From positions 32,966,049-33,030,048 of the forward strand of contig CM034534.1 in NCBI GenBank assembly GCA_020002185.1: a DNA stretch of 64,000 nt. Direction: 5' to 3'. This document shows positions 49,586 through 63,190 of the stretch, in pieces. A program made the position numbers and the translations under genes. The stretch comes from Paraescarpia echinospica (lineage: Eukaryota; Annelida; Polychaeta; Sabellida; Siboglinidae). Positions within the stretch are counted from its first letter, which is position 1; every line of letters starts with the position of its first letter. The notes under the pieces were generated by a model. The model saw only the letters and a program-made list of their open reading frames with translations. It ran no database searches and was not told where the DNA came from.

Positions 49586-50039
49586 TATATATATATATAT
49601 ATATATATAAAACTTGAAATAACTAATCTTTTGCTTTACATCTTATTACATACATCTAGGCATAGCTTTGGCCAAAATACTCTTAAAGTGTTATTCTTGG
49701 TCTTAAGATAAAGCTATAAGACATTGAGCTATCATAATGCATCTAAATTAAATTATTATGTTGCAATGGTCAATGACCTTGACATTTGATTTGAGATATA
49801 CATACAGGAAACAAGAGAACGGTCATGATGACATGTTGATGTTCACTGTTAACTATTTTACATTTGTGTACTCTGTAATACAACTTGTAGTTTAATTAAT
49901 ATTATACACGGTTGCAATAATTTTAGGGTCTTCATAGTTGTTCCAAGAAATGCAACAGATGTTTGCTACATGCAATTACCTTGCATTAATGTCAGCAGGC
50001 CTGAAAAAGAACCAATTTCAAACTGGCAACTGCTCTCAT
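49586..50039. other. Gene-free intron stretch
   Basis: A short (TA)n at its start; otherwise nothing recognised. Confidence 0.35.
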
Positions 50040-50420
50040 TAAAAATCACAGCAAAAATGTCCATCCTCCAGATGGCACTACATTATCACTGACGCAGGAA
50101 GTGCTTTCCCGGAGTATTTATACACAATGTTTGTTATGACAGTTTTTTGCAACCCGTCTTACATAAAATGTCCTCAACCGATCAGCGGTTCTCAGAACAA
50201 TCGCAGAAACCATGCATAATGTTTTAAATCGATTAACTTCCGTCTGACATCTGGTATGAACCCTAAAACTGGTAAAAACCTTAAACCAATTTTTGAAAAC
50301 ATAAAGGTGTTAGTTTGCTTCCAATGGGTCATAGATGATCCCTGAAAGTTTGATGCACAAGATACAAACCATCTTGGAGGATCATGCATGCACACACACA
50401 CACACACACGTGTAGACATG
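50040..50420 (+). repeat. Dispersed repeat related to 23045-23777
   Basis: Shared order with the 23-kb copies: agcaaaaatg.cca.cctccagat, gttttttgca, atcagc, gaaccctaaaactgg.aa.aaccttaa, a.a.aaaggt, and a (CA)n. Divergence is high. Confidence 0.5.
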
Positions 50421-52284
50421 AATGCACGCATTCATATGTGCATGCTATCTCGATTTTACTTTGACTTACCCTCCCTGGGTAATGTAGTAAATTGAGGCAA
50501 ACGAGTGCCATCTCAAATAAGTTACTGCAGTTGGTATTTTAAACAAGTTAAGCTAATTAAGAATATTTCCAATAACGATAACTTAATACTTTTGCCACCA
50601 GATGGCATACGGTGCCCTTATAAAGTTGTTTTTTGTAAGAACCAACATGCATCCCGTCTTTCAGCGGTGTCTTCTGTCTTCTGATAGTGTCTGCCAGCCT
50701 GGACAGTATCAGTGTTCAGACATGTGTCTGTCTGGCATTCACCCATACAAACTTAACAACCATAACCGCTAATCGCCACCCCATGCACAGCTGATTCCCC
50801 ACTCTCTACTATCACCCGACAGGACATGAAGTGCTGTTTTGAGTGAAAAAATGTGTACCCAGATAATTGCCCAGGCAACCACGAGTTGGGGTAATTGAAT
50901 CTGAAAGTTTTTGACAGATTAATGGGTAAGCTGTATGGGTCACATGATCTTGATGGGGCTGTTAGTCTTGGGGTGGCTGTTGTGGGGGGTAAAAAGAGAG
51001 TATGAAAGGGGCGGGGCTAAGTGACATGAAAGCAGCAACTTGTCATAGTTTACAGTGAGAATAAAATATTGTAAGCTTGTGTGAGTGATGTATGTTAAGG
51101 AACATGTCAAATTATACAGATGAGTGGTAGAATAGGTATATGTTGAAATAATCTCCTGTCTCAAATTACAGAATTGTGGTGGTAAGAATTGTAGATGAAT
51201 GATCAGTGGGGCTTATTATGAACCTGACAGTAGAATGCTAGAGAAGAATATAGCACATTTATGATGACAGATATTCGAGGTAGAATGTTGTAATTGAACA
51301 AGGCATGTTTATGATGAGTGATAGGCAGGTGTCACATGACAGGGCACTAGCTTATATGTATATGTGTAACATTCAGTTTGAGGAAAGGGATCGTTTACAA
51401 TTGGCAACATTTGCCTAGATTCATACAGGCATACTACTTCTCAGACCCCCCTCGTCCTCCTGAATAAGTACTTTAAATGTTGACACTTTTCCAGATTTAA
51501 ACTCATATAGGTTTGAAACAGTGATATGGTTAATGCACTGAGTATGTGTATGCTTGCTTGACCAGCTTCCCTTTTGTACGTTTTGGTATGAATACTGTAG
51601 GTAAATGTTGACAATTGTCAAAGACCTCTAATAAAGGGGTGTATGAAAACCTCCTGTTGATTGCTGTAAGAGGTGGGTAGCTTTCTTCTAAGTTATTCAA
51701 CAGTCAAAGTTGATTGTTTATCTTGCAAAGAAATTTGCAACATGTAAATAATGACTAGGATTACACCATGTCCACATCAAGTCAGGATGCCCACTCACTC
51801 TGTCTCTGTTTATCTCTAGGAAGCAGCCTTTCATGTACATTCAGAGTCAAATCCTCATAATTGTGTCTCCACTAATTGATACCAGATTTATGGCATTAGC
51901 AAACCCTGGCATTCCCATGAGGGGTTTCTCATTCCACCCCAGATGACAAGGGGTATTAGCCCCCCCACATGGTCTCAAGCCAAATATATGTCATTAGGGG
52001 AGGGGGGCTCTGGAGAAATGTGTCAGTTTGGCTCATTTACCCTACCAGCTTCCAAGCCTATCCATCACCCAGGCTACTTATTCAGCATTATTGAGCTTTC
52101 TTCAGATACTTAGATTATCTGTGGATTAGGATAATGACAAGCCTCATATATAAATACTTGCTACATTTGCCAATCACCAGGTGATGGAGTAATATTCCTT
52201 ATATTTAAGTTAATGAACATTGATTAAAAGAAATTAATTATAAATTCACATCATTAAATATGTTGTACACCTATACTGCATGGC
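50421..52284. other. Gene-free intron stretch
   Basis: No feature recognised. Confidence 0.35.
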
Positions 52285-52500
52285 GGCCTGGTGGCAGACA
52301 ACAATCAAGGGACCTATGTACTCTTGCTGTTGTTTCGAAACTTGAGCATTTTTGTTCACTTCACAATGCCTCAGTTCACTCAGCTGGATACATCATTACT
52401 GTACCTGGCTATATATAACCAATCGGTAGATGGATATAAGTGAACAAATAGTCTTTGTGCAGTAACCGCAGCATGGCTGAATGCTTCCCATAATCTGCCA
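52285..52500 (+). mobile_element. Degenerate SINE copy
   Basis: cagttcactcagctgga, tacctggctatatata, aatagtctttgtgcagtaac, gcagcatggctgaatgcttc mark the family; the head is weak and the tail missing. Confidence 0.7.
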
Positions 52501-52504
52501 GAAC

Positions 52505-55500
52505 TTTTAAAAGTAGAACAATAATGAGGTTGGAGATGTGCTCAGTAACTGAGCAGGTTTACACATTTCAAAGTAGCAAGCAATATTTTAGTACATTGTG
52601 TGTGTTGCATGGTTGAATTTTATTGGTTGAACTTAGTTGGTTGAACTTTGTTGAGCATACCTGTAGCAAAACTGTCACCAATACAGAGATTTCAATGAAA
52701 GTTTAACATTTATCACAATACCCAATTTTACAGTTGAGATTAATTCAGCTATTTCAAAGTTGATATTGTGTTTTAATTGCAGTGCGCAGGTGAATATGGT
52801 AATGGCATAGCTGAGAGTGAAATTGAAACGTAGGCAGACTGACTTTGCTGCAGAATACATAAATAAACAGCGTTGGGTTTCAAGGAATTAATTAAGTTAC
52901 ATTGACTGCTACATGGCTGGATAAAATTTCTGTAGAATTTTTGTCCGGGTAGTCACTGTGGTAAAGCAGATCAGATTAATGTAGCAATTCTAGCGAACCG
53001 CCCATCTTGTATGAGCCACCCATTGCGGTGCCCGTACGTCAACACCCACACAAGTAGCGATAGACGTTGGTCGATAGACGTTGGTCGATTCACATTGGTG
53101 ATGAGACATTCAGGCATCAGATTCAGCAGTGCGCACTTGTGCTTTCAGTTGGCGGACATTTCGCAAGTTTTCTGGTAGGTTTTAGTTTGTTTCCATTGTA
53201 CGCTTGCTGTGTTATTAGACATTTGGAGCAGCACGATAGGGTTTGAGCCCTGTTTGAGGTGATGTGGTTGGAGACTAAACATTGTTTAGTAGACCTATGA
53301 ATTGCATAAAATCCGTACTTTGAAATAATTACTCATTTAGGATGTATTGTTTATTTTTTATTATTGTAAACTAGTTTTGGTAGAGAGAATTGTCCGGAAA
53401 ATGGATTTGAAAATGCAAGAAGTAGCATTATTGATGTTTTATAGTGAGAGAACAACATTTTCAAGTCCTCCTATACCATAACCTTGGATAGTCATTGGGA
53501 CAGCTCTGATATGACAATGTGCCTCTACCTTCTCTGGTCAGATGTTGCCACACACATTTCATGCGTGTTGGGATCTGTCACTCGTTGGTGTTATCAATCC
53601 AGTCCTGTTCTCTTGCCTCTTACTGTTCCTTGGAAGATGGGTTTTGCTCAGCCTGTGGAACTCATGATATGGTCTTTACAACTGAGGTTTAGTCTTCTTA
53701 CTGTGCACAGACAGATCTTTGGCTGACTACATTGTAGAATATCTCATTTGTGATGTTGTCTCAGTATGGATACTCAAGATGTTATGTTACTAGCATCCCA
53801 TCTCCATTGCTTTTGTTCTTCTTTAAAAACTGCTTTATGGACCATGTGTTCCAAGCGTAGAGAACAATCAATATGACCAGAATACAGTTAAATTGGTAAT
53901 TGGGAACATTACGCAGCATGTTGGCATGTTCATGCAGGTTTGCTACGCTGACTTCTTGGACTTTTAGAGAACAAATACATACAAAAGACAGGAAATGTTC
54001 CATTTCAGACAGGGCAACATTTGTGTATACCTACTTGAATTTGTTCTGTTCGCTTCTTAGAAATGTATGCTGCTAAAATGTTAACGATGCTGGAAACAGA
54101 AGTTTGTGTTTGCTTCTCAGAAATCTCTGCCCCCGTTTTTTTATTTTCAAAACACCTGTTAACCTGGTACTTAATTCAGCACTGCCAAGTAAGTAGACAA
54201 AAACCATGGTGATAAGTATTTTTATAGCTGTTACTCACTTTACCATATTTCAGTTTGGTACTAAATTTTCCATAAGAATTTCTTAAATGTCAGATAATAA
54301 GTACTATTTATTCTCTATTTCCATGACAGAATAATTTTCTCCAAATTTTATACTTTTATGCCGCAAAGAATCAATATTCAAGATCTCTTTCTTTCACATT
54401 TACATTTCATCCTCTTGAAATTAAGCAGAATCCACAGTGATAACAGTTTTGAAACAAAATAATTGGTTTGTCCTGGAAGAAAAACTATAAAATGAGGTAA
54501 TGTTTTTATTAAAACATTTGTAAAAGTTTGGGCAAAGCTAATAACTTTCTAGATTAGGTTCTGCAATCCTGAAAGACTCCAATTTAATGTTAATAAAAAA
54601 CAAGTGTTTTCAGGATTACAATTATCCGTGAGTGAGATACCATCTATCTAAATGTACTTAGTGCTTGACACATCATTTATATTCATGAAATCAAATGTGT
54701 GAGTGATATTAAAGTTTTTCTCCAGGACATCACAAAACAGCAGTTCTAGAAGACAGAAATGGAATTGATAAGAAATGAAAATGTCTTGTTTCATAAGTTA
54801 TTTTTTTTGGTGGCAGTTGGCACTTGCTGGTAATGTTTGTATAGGCAGATTCCAGCAGGTTTAGGTTGTCTGACCTGTGCATCTGTTGCACTAACACAGA
54901 TAGAACAAGGTATACCATTACAAAAGCTGGCACTGAATGTAGACAAAAAAGTGTTCATTTTGGAAAAGGTACAGACAGTAAATATTCTGGTGCAAAATAA
55001 TTCATTTTGAAATATTTTTTTGGACAGAGCAGCAGGAAGCTGGGTTCCTGTAATATATATCTCTTTTGTGTCACATAGAGTTTAAAACAAAATCAAGAAA
55101 TACTTAATACCTCAAAATGGCGGGTTTCACATAGATAAGAAAAGTCGGACTCCTAATAACTCAAGGCTTCCTTGTCCACTTACCAAGTGCTTGTTTGAAA
55201 TAGCGATGAAAGCCTGCAAATGCAACAAGAACAAAAGGTCTTTGAATGCAGACAGTTATTAGCTGGTTGAAGATATCTCCCTATAGACCGCCAGATCTTT
55301 CAATAACAAGACTTACATTTGCATGTCATGAAATACATTGGAGTTTTGCTTTTAGGCAATTACTGAGATGACTAGCACCATGTGCTATATGGCTTCATAA
55401 CAGAACACTGATAGCTGTCCCAGTATCCAAGACACTGGTGTTTGTGGGGCAGTGTCTGCAGGAGGTGTTGAGGGACCTTCAGGAAGGTTGACTGGGGCAC

Positions 55501-55705
55501 TAAAGATGATTTATGTGCCAGCTGGCCCAGTAAGGTCTGGGCTGTTTTTTGTCTCAGGGCTGCATTGTGACAGGTGGATATGAAGCATTATGGCCTTATT
55601 GGACTGGGGGTAGTAGGGGAGGCCAGGGGTGGGTGGGTGGAGAGAGAATGGGGTTGTGGGAGATGGAGAGAATAAATTATGGGGACAAGGATGGTTACAA
55701 GGAGA
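52505..55705. other. Gene-free intron stretch
   Basis: Only a three-unit 15-bp repeat (cgatagacgttggt) at 53066-53096 was noted. No coding signal. Confidence 0.35.
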
Positions 55706-55868
55706 AGCTTTACAGAGCACAAAAGCTTTAAAGAGCACAACATATCTACCGAGCACAAATGCTTTATAGGACACAAAAGCTTTACAGAGCACACAAGTTT
55801 TACAGAGCAAAAACTCTTTACAGAGCACAAATGTTTTACAGAGCACAAAAGCTTTTCAGAACACAAAA
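55706..55868 (+). repeat. 18-bp minisatellite (agctttacagagcacaaa)
   Basis: About nine units. Because the unit is a multiple of three, several frames on both strands stay open; they are not genes. Confidence 0.92.
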
Positions 55869-56029
55869 CCGGAAACATGTATGGGATAGAGGGAAGCAGG
55901 TCAGGAAGATGATTGTGGAAGGTTTATGGCAGCCACCAGCAGGAGTGTGGGTGTGTATGTTGGTATGTAGACAATAGTCTGTCTACAGACTGATCTAAGA
56001 GGAGCTGGCAAGCTGGGCTCATGTGTTGC

Positions 56030-56160
56030 TTAGTTAAACCTGCCCACTTGCTTGCTACATAGCTAACAGACTGGCTAACTAGATGGCTGACATGTTGGCT
56101 GGCTAAATGGCTCATTGGCTAGCTAGATGGCTTGGACATTGGCTGGCTAAATGGTTCATA
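56030..56160 (+). repeat. Degenerate ggcta-rich repeat
   Basis: Many overlapping ggctggctaa, ggctagctagatggc and gctaactagatggctg motifs without a fixed period. Confidence 0.6.
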
Positions 56161-56203
56161 TTGGGCTCAAGGTAGCCTGGAGTCTGTATAACTGAAACTC
56201 TGT

Positions 56204-56255
<52 letters not shown>
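56204..56255 (+). repeat. (CAGG)n microsatellite, about 13 units
   Basis: A perfect four-base repeat. Confidence 0.97.
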
Positions 56256-56256
<1 letters not shown>

Positions 56257-59200
56257 ACCCCAGACATCTGCAACAGCTTCCAGAGGTTAATCCTTCCCTT
56301 CTGGACCCTCTGTAATGAATCAATCAATCACTGACCAGTCAATGGCCAGAGGACAGTAAAGGTCTGGCACAGATTACCAGCCTGACTGGACATCAGTGAA
56401 GTGATGGAGGAAGAATGGACAGCCAGCTACAATCAGACCTTTGATCTTTGACCTCCACTTGCCATATCCTCTTATTCACCCCCTCCCCTAATGGCTGCCC
56501 CGGTAGCACATCCCTACTTTCATCTCAGCCTAGGGAAGTCAAGTGTGATGATCCTAACTGCTTATTGTTAATCTCCCCAAGTATGCATATCCCATAGCCT
56601 CAGGGATAAGAGGTTTTGGACTGAAGTTCTCCCCCTTCTGTTTAATTGTTTTTATTGCAACATTCTCCCAGTATATCCCTAGCTTCTTACCCCTATGCCC
56701 CTAGGGTGTGGGGGTGGCGATTTATGGGACACCATTCAGTCTGTTCTGCCCTCTTGAAGATTCTTCTCTTCTTATCCACGTCTTGTGCCATTTTATTGCA
56801 ATCTTGGCTGTTCATCACTGCCCATTTATGATCTCTTGGTTAAGCAGCCAACCTATTCACACCAGGTGTTTACTTATGTAAGAAAGCCAGTCCAGCTTTG
56901 ATCATCTAGTGCTGTTTTACTTTTTCTTCTTAGAGTCCACACTAAGGTTGATCAGTTAAAACTGATTAAAACCAGGTTAAGACTGGGAACCTTTCCCCCT
57001 AAAAGTGGGCAAAACTGATAGAATCAAGTCTCCACCTAAACCAACCATCTTCCGGTTGCCATGCTCTGTCTCTCCCTAATGTTGGTGGTTTTTATAATAT
57101 TTTGAAAAGAATGGGGAAGTTTTCTGTCTCATTTGGTAGTAGAATGTTTGAGTTGCTGTTCTGATGTGCAAAATAGTGAATAAAATACACCATTTGTTAT
57201 ATGAAGAGCATTTTTATTAATGGACAGAAGAATATAACTGAGCTACTGAAGTGTCAAAGTCATACTGATATGATTAATGTCAGTCTGATAAGAGCAGTGT
57301 CTGATCAGTTTGATTTAGTTTAAATGTTTGCCTTTTTAGAGTTAGCTGAAGTCAACCATCTGATTTTGCTTCCTCAGAATCAGTTAAATCAACAATCAGA
57401 AGGGGGGATGGGGCTAGGCTTGGGGCTGCATGTGGCAAGCATGATAGGCTGCAGATGGGTTGCCTTTGGGATAACTAGGTAGAGAGTGTATCAGTTGTAT
57501 CAGGGAAATTACCCCCTAGAGAGAAAGATTCCATCCTTTGTTGTCAGTAAAAACAAACACCTTCCCAGCTGCAGAGGATAAAACAAGACTAACTAAAGAT
57601 GTCTGCTATTTATAAACTAGTCTACTGCTGATCATTTCAGGCAATTTGTGAAAATTACTCAAATTACGGATAATTTCTTAATATTGTTTCAAAATATGTT
57701 AACATTTAAGAACTAGTAAAATTAATTTTAAAAGGTTACAAAATGTTCCCATTTTGTTTGCAACTTCAATTTATGAAACTAGTATTGCATGCCCTGAAAT
57801 CACTATATGTAAATGAAACTCTGATCATGTAACATCCTTACACCAGCTGTAACAAAATACCTGTTAGAATGCATTGAAAACCATAAATCTCCTGCAATAT
57901 GTGCACACAAACTGTAAACGCCAACTTGACACAGTGTGACAAGCATAGAAGGCAATATTGACAGAACACCTGAGAAACAGGTTGTGTAGGGTTTTACTCA
58001 TCACTGGTGAGAAATCACTGGGCCACTGGTGACTTGAACAAGCTCTAAGGTCACCCTCCTCATTGGAGTACTCAGAAGGCCAAGTTGGTATCAATTGCAG
58101 GTGTAAATTTAACCAATTACAATATGAACTGTAGTTGTAATAATAAGTGAAACTTGCATTGTAATTGTAATGGTTTGTAATGACATATTCTATAAATTTG
58201 CATTCCTAATACTCTTAATAATGTTACAGTATGTACAGTCTGGCAGTAGACTTGTAGTAATGTAAAATACATCCTGTCTTGTTGTAGATATTGTGTTTTT
58301 GAAATGTTGGACACATGGAAATATTCTTTGTTTGCAAAAATATTTGATGGGTGAGTGATTATAAGTTGCTCTATCTCCATTCACAATATTGTATATAAAA
58401 TAACGGTGTTGGAAATCAGATTAATCATGATGAGAATTGTAATCTGTGTTTTTTGTTTCTCGATTTAGTCCTGTCATGCATGGCAGGTATGAGATTTTTT
58501 TGTATTATTTATAGACTAAATTAGAAAAGCCAAAGCAGGTTTTGCCTGTATGACATTCTGACCCATTGAGCTGAAATTGAACCATTAAAAACACTGTATG
58601 TAATTGATTACAATGAAGCAAATGTTTTATAATGATATATCATAGCCAACATGTTCAGCTAGCAGGAGCTTGTGTGATTCCTGCTAATACTCTACTATTT
58701 AAATATGATTTCTAGAAAGGTCCTTAAAATAAATGCAGAAGATATTGTAATCTCAACACAAACTTCTATGGTGGTTTGTGTTTGGATAACATAATCGTAA
58801 CCACGTTTTCACTGTGATTGTAATTGTAATTAGTACTTTGATATCAAATGCTACCAAGTTGCGATCACGTTTCTAAAACAAGACTTCTGCATCTCTTCCC
58901 AACCCCATTGATTTTAGCCCCACACACAGGTTGTTCAAAGTCACATATTGGAATGGTTGAGGTACACTTACCCTCAAGTGATGGTTATCCACCATTGAAC
59001 ACACATGGCATCTGACATTAACCCTATGTTCCCCCCAGAGCTTAAGTTTGCTTAGTACAGGTGCTTTTCCTCCTGCCTTGTCCCCCCCCCCTCACAGCTG
59101 GAGAGCTCTTGAGATAACCCGTTTTTGTAATCCTCTATAAATATAGCATGCCCAGTGAAACTCCCTGGCAGACTCTACCTCTGTACTGCACACTACCCTA

Positions 59201-59664
59201 CTGCCTCCATCCTTAATGCTAGGATGCCGTCCATTGGAAGACATGGGTAAATGCCAACATTTGTCTTAGTAAATGTCTCATTAGCAACTATTGCATCACT
59301 GACCTACTGGCCACTTGGCAGGTTGACACTTGACAGCCAAAGACAGATGTTTCGGCATTCCATCATGTCTTAGAAGCAGTGATGTGTAGTATTTACAATG
59401 ATAGGTCTAAATATACAGTGTTGGTATGGTGGTGGCACAGCCGATACACAGTGTTATTTCATAGCAATAATAAATTGAGAAATGTCATTATTAGAAAACC
59501 AGGCTTGTCAGTTGAACATAAGCAATTATATTTTCTCAGAAAAAATAATGCTGTGATTAATAAGTTGTGGAGATGTCGTTTCACAAAACTATTACTTGTT
59601 GCCTAGCCCTTGTTTGGGAAAGGGTTTAGGTGTCATTAAGTGTATGCACACATAGGCACATGCA
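56256..59664. other. Gene-free intron stretch
   Basis: No coding, RNA or mobile-element signal recognised. Confidence 0.35.
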
Positions 59665-59707
59665 AACACACACACGCACGCACGCATGCACGCACGCACG
59701 CACGCAC
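59665..59707 (+). repeat. (CACG)n / (CA)n microsatellite
   Basis: cacacacacg followed by cacgcacgcatgcacgcacg and more units, about 400 bp before the HSPA12 exon. Confidence 0.95.
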
Positions 59708-60106
59708 ATACACACTCATACTCAACGACACACACCGATAGACACACTGACACACAATTGTTTAGTCCCATGAATGGAACTGTACATGTTTTTGATGGAC
59801 TTCTTCTGTATAAAATAACATGGATCTCTGCCTGTTTGTTTGTCTGTAACCTATATCTCTATTAGTTTTGCATGTATGTGGCTGACATTTTGTATGTGAT
59901 CTAGCAGTCACATCGGGGTGGTTCGTAGATCAAGATTGTTTTCGAAATTTGTCTGGGGGTGGGATCTTGGGGGTCACAATTTACGATAGAACAAAGTTAC
60001 TATAAGATTAACAAAATTCTCCCAGCAAAATTAAGATTTTCTGGAGAAAAACTATTTAACCTTTGCGTGAACTGTGACTACAGTTTCTGTGTACTTTCTG
60101 TTTTAG

Positions 60107-61881
60107 AGGAGTCGAATGAAAGTCACACAGAGGTGGGAGTGAACGGATTGACAACCACGACCACATCCTCCTCCGTCACAGAAACATCCCAGGAAGACAA
60201 AGACGGCACAGTAGTTGTCAGGAAGGTTGTCATTACACGCAACACCGTCTTGAGTTCTCGACAAGGTGCGCCTCAGGAAGTAGAACCAGAGCTCGAGTTC
60301 GAGAAACCAGAACCAGAAGTGGTGCCAGATGATGTAGAAGTGGTCAATGCATCTGTACAACCAACAGAAGAATCCCCACCGCCAGTGACTGAGCTAAGAC
60401 CTACAGAGGAACCTACAGACACCAATGCTGAACCAGCTCCAGAGGTTGTGTCCAACACCACGGTCGAAGTAACGTCAGCCGAATCACACGAAGGTGACGA
60501 TAAAAATTTTGTTCATGTGCAAGAAGAGAACGTGCAGAAGTCAGAGACTGTTGAGAGCAAAACAGAAGACAGCAATCGGATTGTAGAGAGCAAAGGGGAG
60601 ATCAAAGAGAGCGTGTCTGTGCGCACAATCGTCACTAAAGAGACAGTGCCTATTGTTTGGCCAGAATTACTCGAAGGTGAAACAGAAGAACCAGTCGTTG
60701 AACAGCCGGAGCAACAGGAGATTGTTCCTCCAGAGAGTGCTGAGGTCGAAGAGAAGGTAGAACCAGAGTTGATTCTGACGGAAGAGGCAACTCCAGCAAC
60801 AGCATCAGAAGCAGCAGAACCAGCAGCTGCTGAAGCTGTCCCCGTGGATGACAAGGACAAGCCAGAGTCTGATGAGAAGAGCAAAACTGATGAGCAGCCA
60901 AGTGGAGAACATTTGGATGACGCTAAGTCAGATCTGACCAGTGAAGAGGGTACATTGGAACACAGCAAGTCAAAGGAAGGCAGCCCAAAGCTCTCGCCAT
61001 CGAAACGCTTCCTTGCGTTCTTCAAACGCAAGTCCCACAAGTCAAAGAAGAAAGGGAAGAAAGGGGAAGAAGGAGCCAGCGACAAGGAGGAAGTGGAGGA
61101 AAAACCAGAAGAGGACAACGCCCCGAAGGAAACGACCCAGGCGGAACCCGTGGAAGTCCAGGAAGAGCCAATCTGTGTGGTTGAATCAAAGCGTGACAAC
61201 ACAGTTCCAGCATTCCCGTTTGAGCCAGTGGAACCTACTCCCAGCTCCCCCGCGGAATCCCCCGCTCCCGATACCGCCCCCGTGGAAGAACCCAGCAGCA
61301 GTAGCACCCCGATGAAGGAGCCTACAACCCCCAGTAACTCCCCCCAGTCGGAGTCCCCAGCCCCCTGCGAACATCAAGAGATCACCTTAACCGCAGACAA
61401 CCCGAAGTCTTTCACGATGTCCGAGGAGAAGAAGCCGACAAAGTCGCCCAAGTCCCCGAAGTCTCCTGGCTTCTTCGCGAGAACCTCACAACTTCTGGCA
61501 CCGTTGCACTCGCACAACGATAGTTTCGACAGCGCCATCACCCGGAGCAGTCGCAGCTCCATGGACTCTGGAACGAGCTCCGACCCGAACCGCCATTCGG
61601 GACACTTTGTGGTCGTTGCCATTGACTTCGGCACGACCTTCAGTGGCTACGCGTTCAGCTTCACCCGTGACCCTGAGAGCATCCATATGATGCGTAAGTG
61701 GGAGGGTGGTGACCCCGGGGTCATCAATCAGAAGACCCCCACCTGCCTGCTCCTCACCCCCACAGGCGAGTTTCGTGCGTTTGGATTTACTGCTCGCGAC
61801 CTCTACCATGACCTTGACCCCGTGGAAGCGGAGCAGTGGCTGTACTTTGAGAAGTTCAAGATGGTCTTGCACTACAATGCG
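60107..61881 (+). CDS. HSPA12A-like: HSPA12-like protein, large exon with start of the HSP70-type ATPase domain (gene continues past window)
   Basis: The acceptor tctgttttag opens the exon and it closes at phase 0 before gtaggt, giving 592 codons with the preceding G. The first ~500 residues are disordered-looking: Glu/Pro/Val-rich acid stretches, a Lys cluster near codons 295-325 ([14 protein letters not shown]), a Pro/Ser block, then [18 protein letters not shown]. The last ~90 residues are diagnostic of the HSPA12 branch of HSP70: [18 protein letters not shown] (phosphate-1 loop), then [14 protein letters not shown] and [10 protein letters not shown], then [10 protein letters not shown] and FEKFKM, closely matching human HSPA12A. 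HSPA12 proteins are divergent HSP70 relatives with an ATPase fold. Family members usually have a short N-terminus, so the extension is unusual. Later ATPase exons were not found before 64000. Confidence 0.92.
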
Positions 61882-62854
61882 GTAGGTGACATGTTATCAT
61901 CCATACAAATATGTGTAAGGGAAAACATTAATAGGACAAAGTAATTTTTCTCCAAAGTAGTTCTAATTGTTTCCAGTGCACGACAACATTCATTTAACTG
62001 ACTAGTCTGTATATATTATGGTTACAATGTAATGGTCTTATAAGGTCTCATTCAACTAGTCAGCCTTTTTCAGAACATTATCGCCAAACTGACCTTTCTG
62101 TGCTGGCACTGAGGGTGGTCACTGCCAAGGTGCTTGTCGTCCTCGGTGGTTCTTTTATGTGGCACTTTCTAAGAACAAAATATGAGCATCAGAAATTTGT
62201 GATCGCACTGGCAGTTCTCAAAAGGAGTGAATTTTAAAGAAAAAAATGGATTAACTTTTTGGATGAAAACGAAACCTTACGGTTATGATTTATGCACCGG
62301 GAATAGACAGATACAGTTTTTATTTATGAAATGTTGGGAATATTGTATCATAATTTTGTCATCGAGTCTATGCTTATCTTTTCCTGCAGTGCATACCTGG
62401 TGGTTAGGTGTATGTACCAGTATTCTTTTGGTGACCTCTTGTTTGGTTTGACTCGTGTGTGCTGTTATGCCAATGTTGAAACAGCACTTACCTTTGTATA
62501 CATGTGTCTGCTTTGGCTTAACTAAGAAATCTGAAAAATTGCAGTTCACTGTTATTCACTTATGAGAAGTGGAAATGGTTTTACACAGGATCTTTTAAAA
62601 CATAGACTTATAGATGATGTTGGCTTCCTTCAACTGCGACAATACTGGTTTGTGTCAAATACATTTAAATGTAGTTATTTTTAAGATGTGCGTTTTTAAT
62701 GTAAGAATTTAGCAAAAACTGAGCTGGATGGAATGCGGTAAACCAGAGATTTGTTTTTCTTTGTAAATATATGATTAGCTTTCCCAAATAATGTCGCCGC
62801 TGCCAAGATTTATAACTATATCACAGTCTTCTGTCATTTCTCTCATTCTGTGGA
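61882..62854 (+). other. HSPA12-like intron after the large exon
   Basis: Donor gtaggt at 61882. The expected next piece of the ATPase domain was searched for by eye up to 64000 and not seen. Confidence 0.5.
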
Positions 62855-63118
62855 GTGCAGTGACTAGTGAATTGGACTCTCAGTCGAGAGAACCCGGGTT
62901 GAGTTCTGTACTGCGTTTTCAAACCTTGGGAAAGTTTGTTCACTCAGCTGTGTGATTGAGTACCTGACTATAAACAGTGGTGGATATTTGTGTACGAATA
63001 GTCTTTGTGCATTTATTGCAGCATGGCTGAAAGCTTTCCAGAGATGTAGAGATGGTGTTTGATTGAACAGGTTTGCCAGGGAATAAAATGCGTATTATAT
63101 ATATATATATATATATGA
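62855..63118 (+). mobile_element. SINE copy with tRNA-like head and altered tail
   Basis: Head gtgcagtgactagtgaattg with cgggttgagttctgt, body cactcagctgtgtgattgag, ataaacagtggtggatattt, attgcagcatggctga, then caggtttgccagggaa; the tail is replaced by (AT)n and gaacatacc. Confidence 0.8.
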
Positions 63119-63190
63119 ACATACCTTTTTTACTCTGGACTGTTGCCCTCTTCCCTTTTGAGATCCCTCTTAACATAATCTCCAAATATT
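63119..63190 (-). pseudogene. LINE RT C-terminal tail fragment
   Basis: Minus strand: GDYVKRDLKREEGNSPE-stop, the W.DYVKRDL... end of LINE RT proteins. Confidence 0.6.

Noticed and set aside
55588..55912. Overlapping frames with TEHKSF or CSVKLL repeats
   Set aside because: They are products of an 18-bp minisatellite, open on both strands only because the unit is divisible by three.
59959..60106. Upstream extension of the 60-kb exon to an ATG-like start at 59959
   Set aside because: A good acceptor (tctgttttag) ends at 60106, the upstream codons lack the composition of the exon, and the phase fits exon 1.
60513..61307. 264-codon minus-strand Ser/Gly-rich frame
   Set aside because: It is the antisense shadow of the Glu/Pro-rich HSPA12-like exon.
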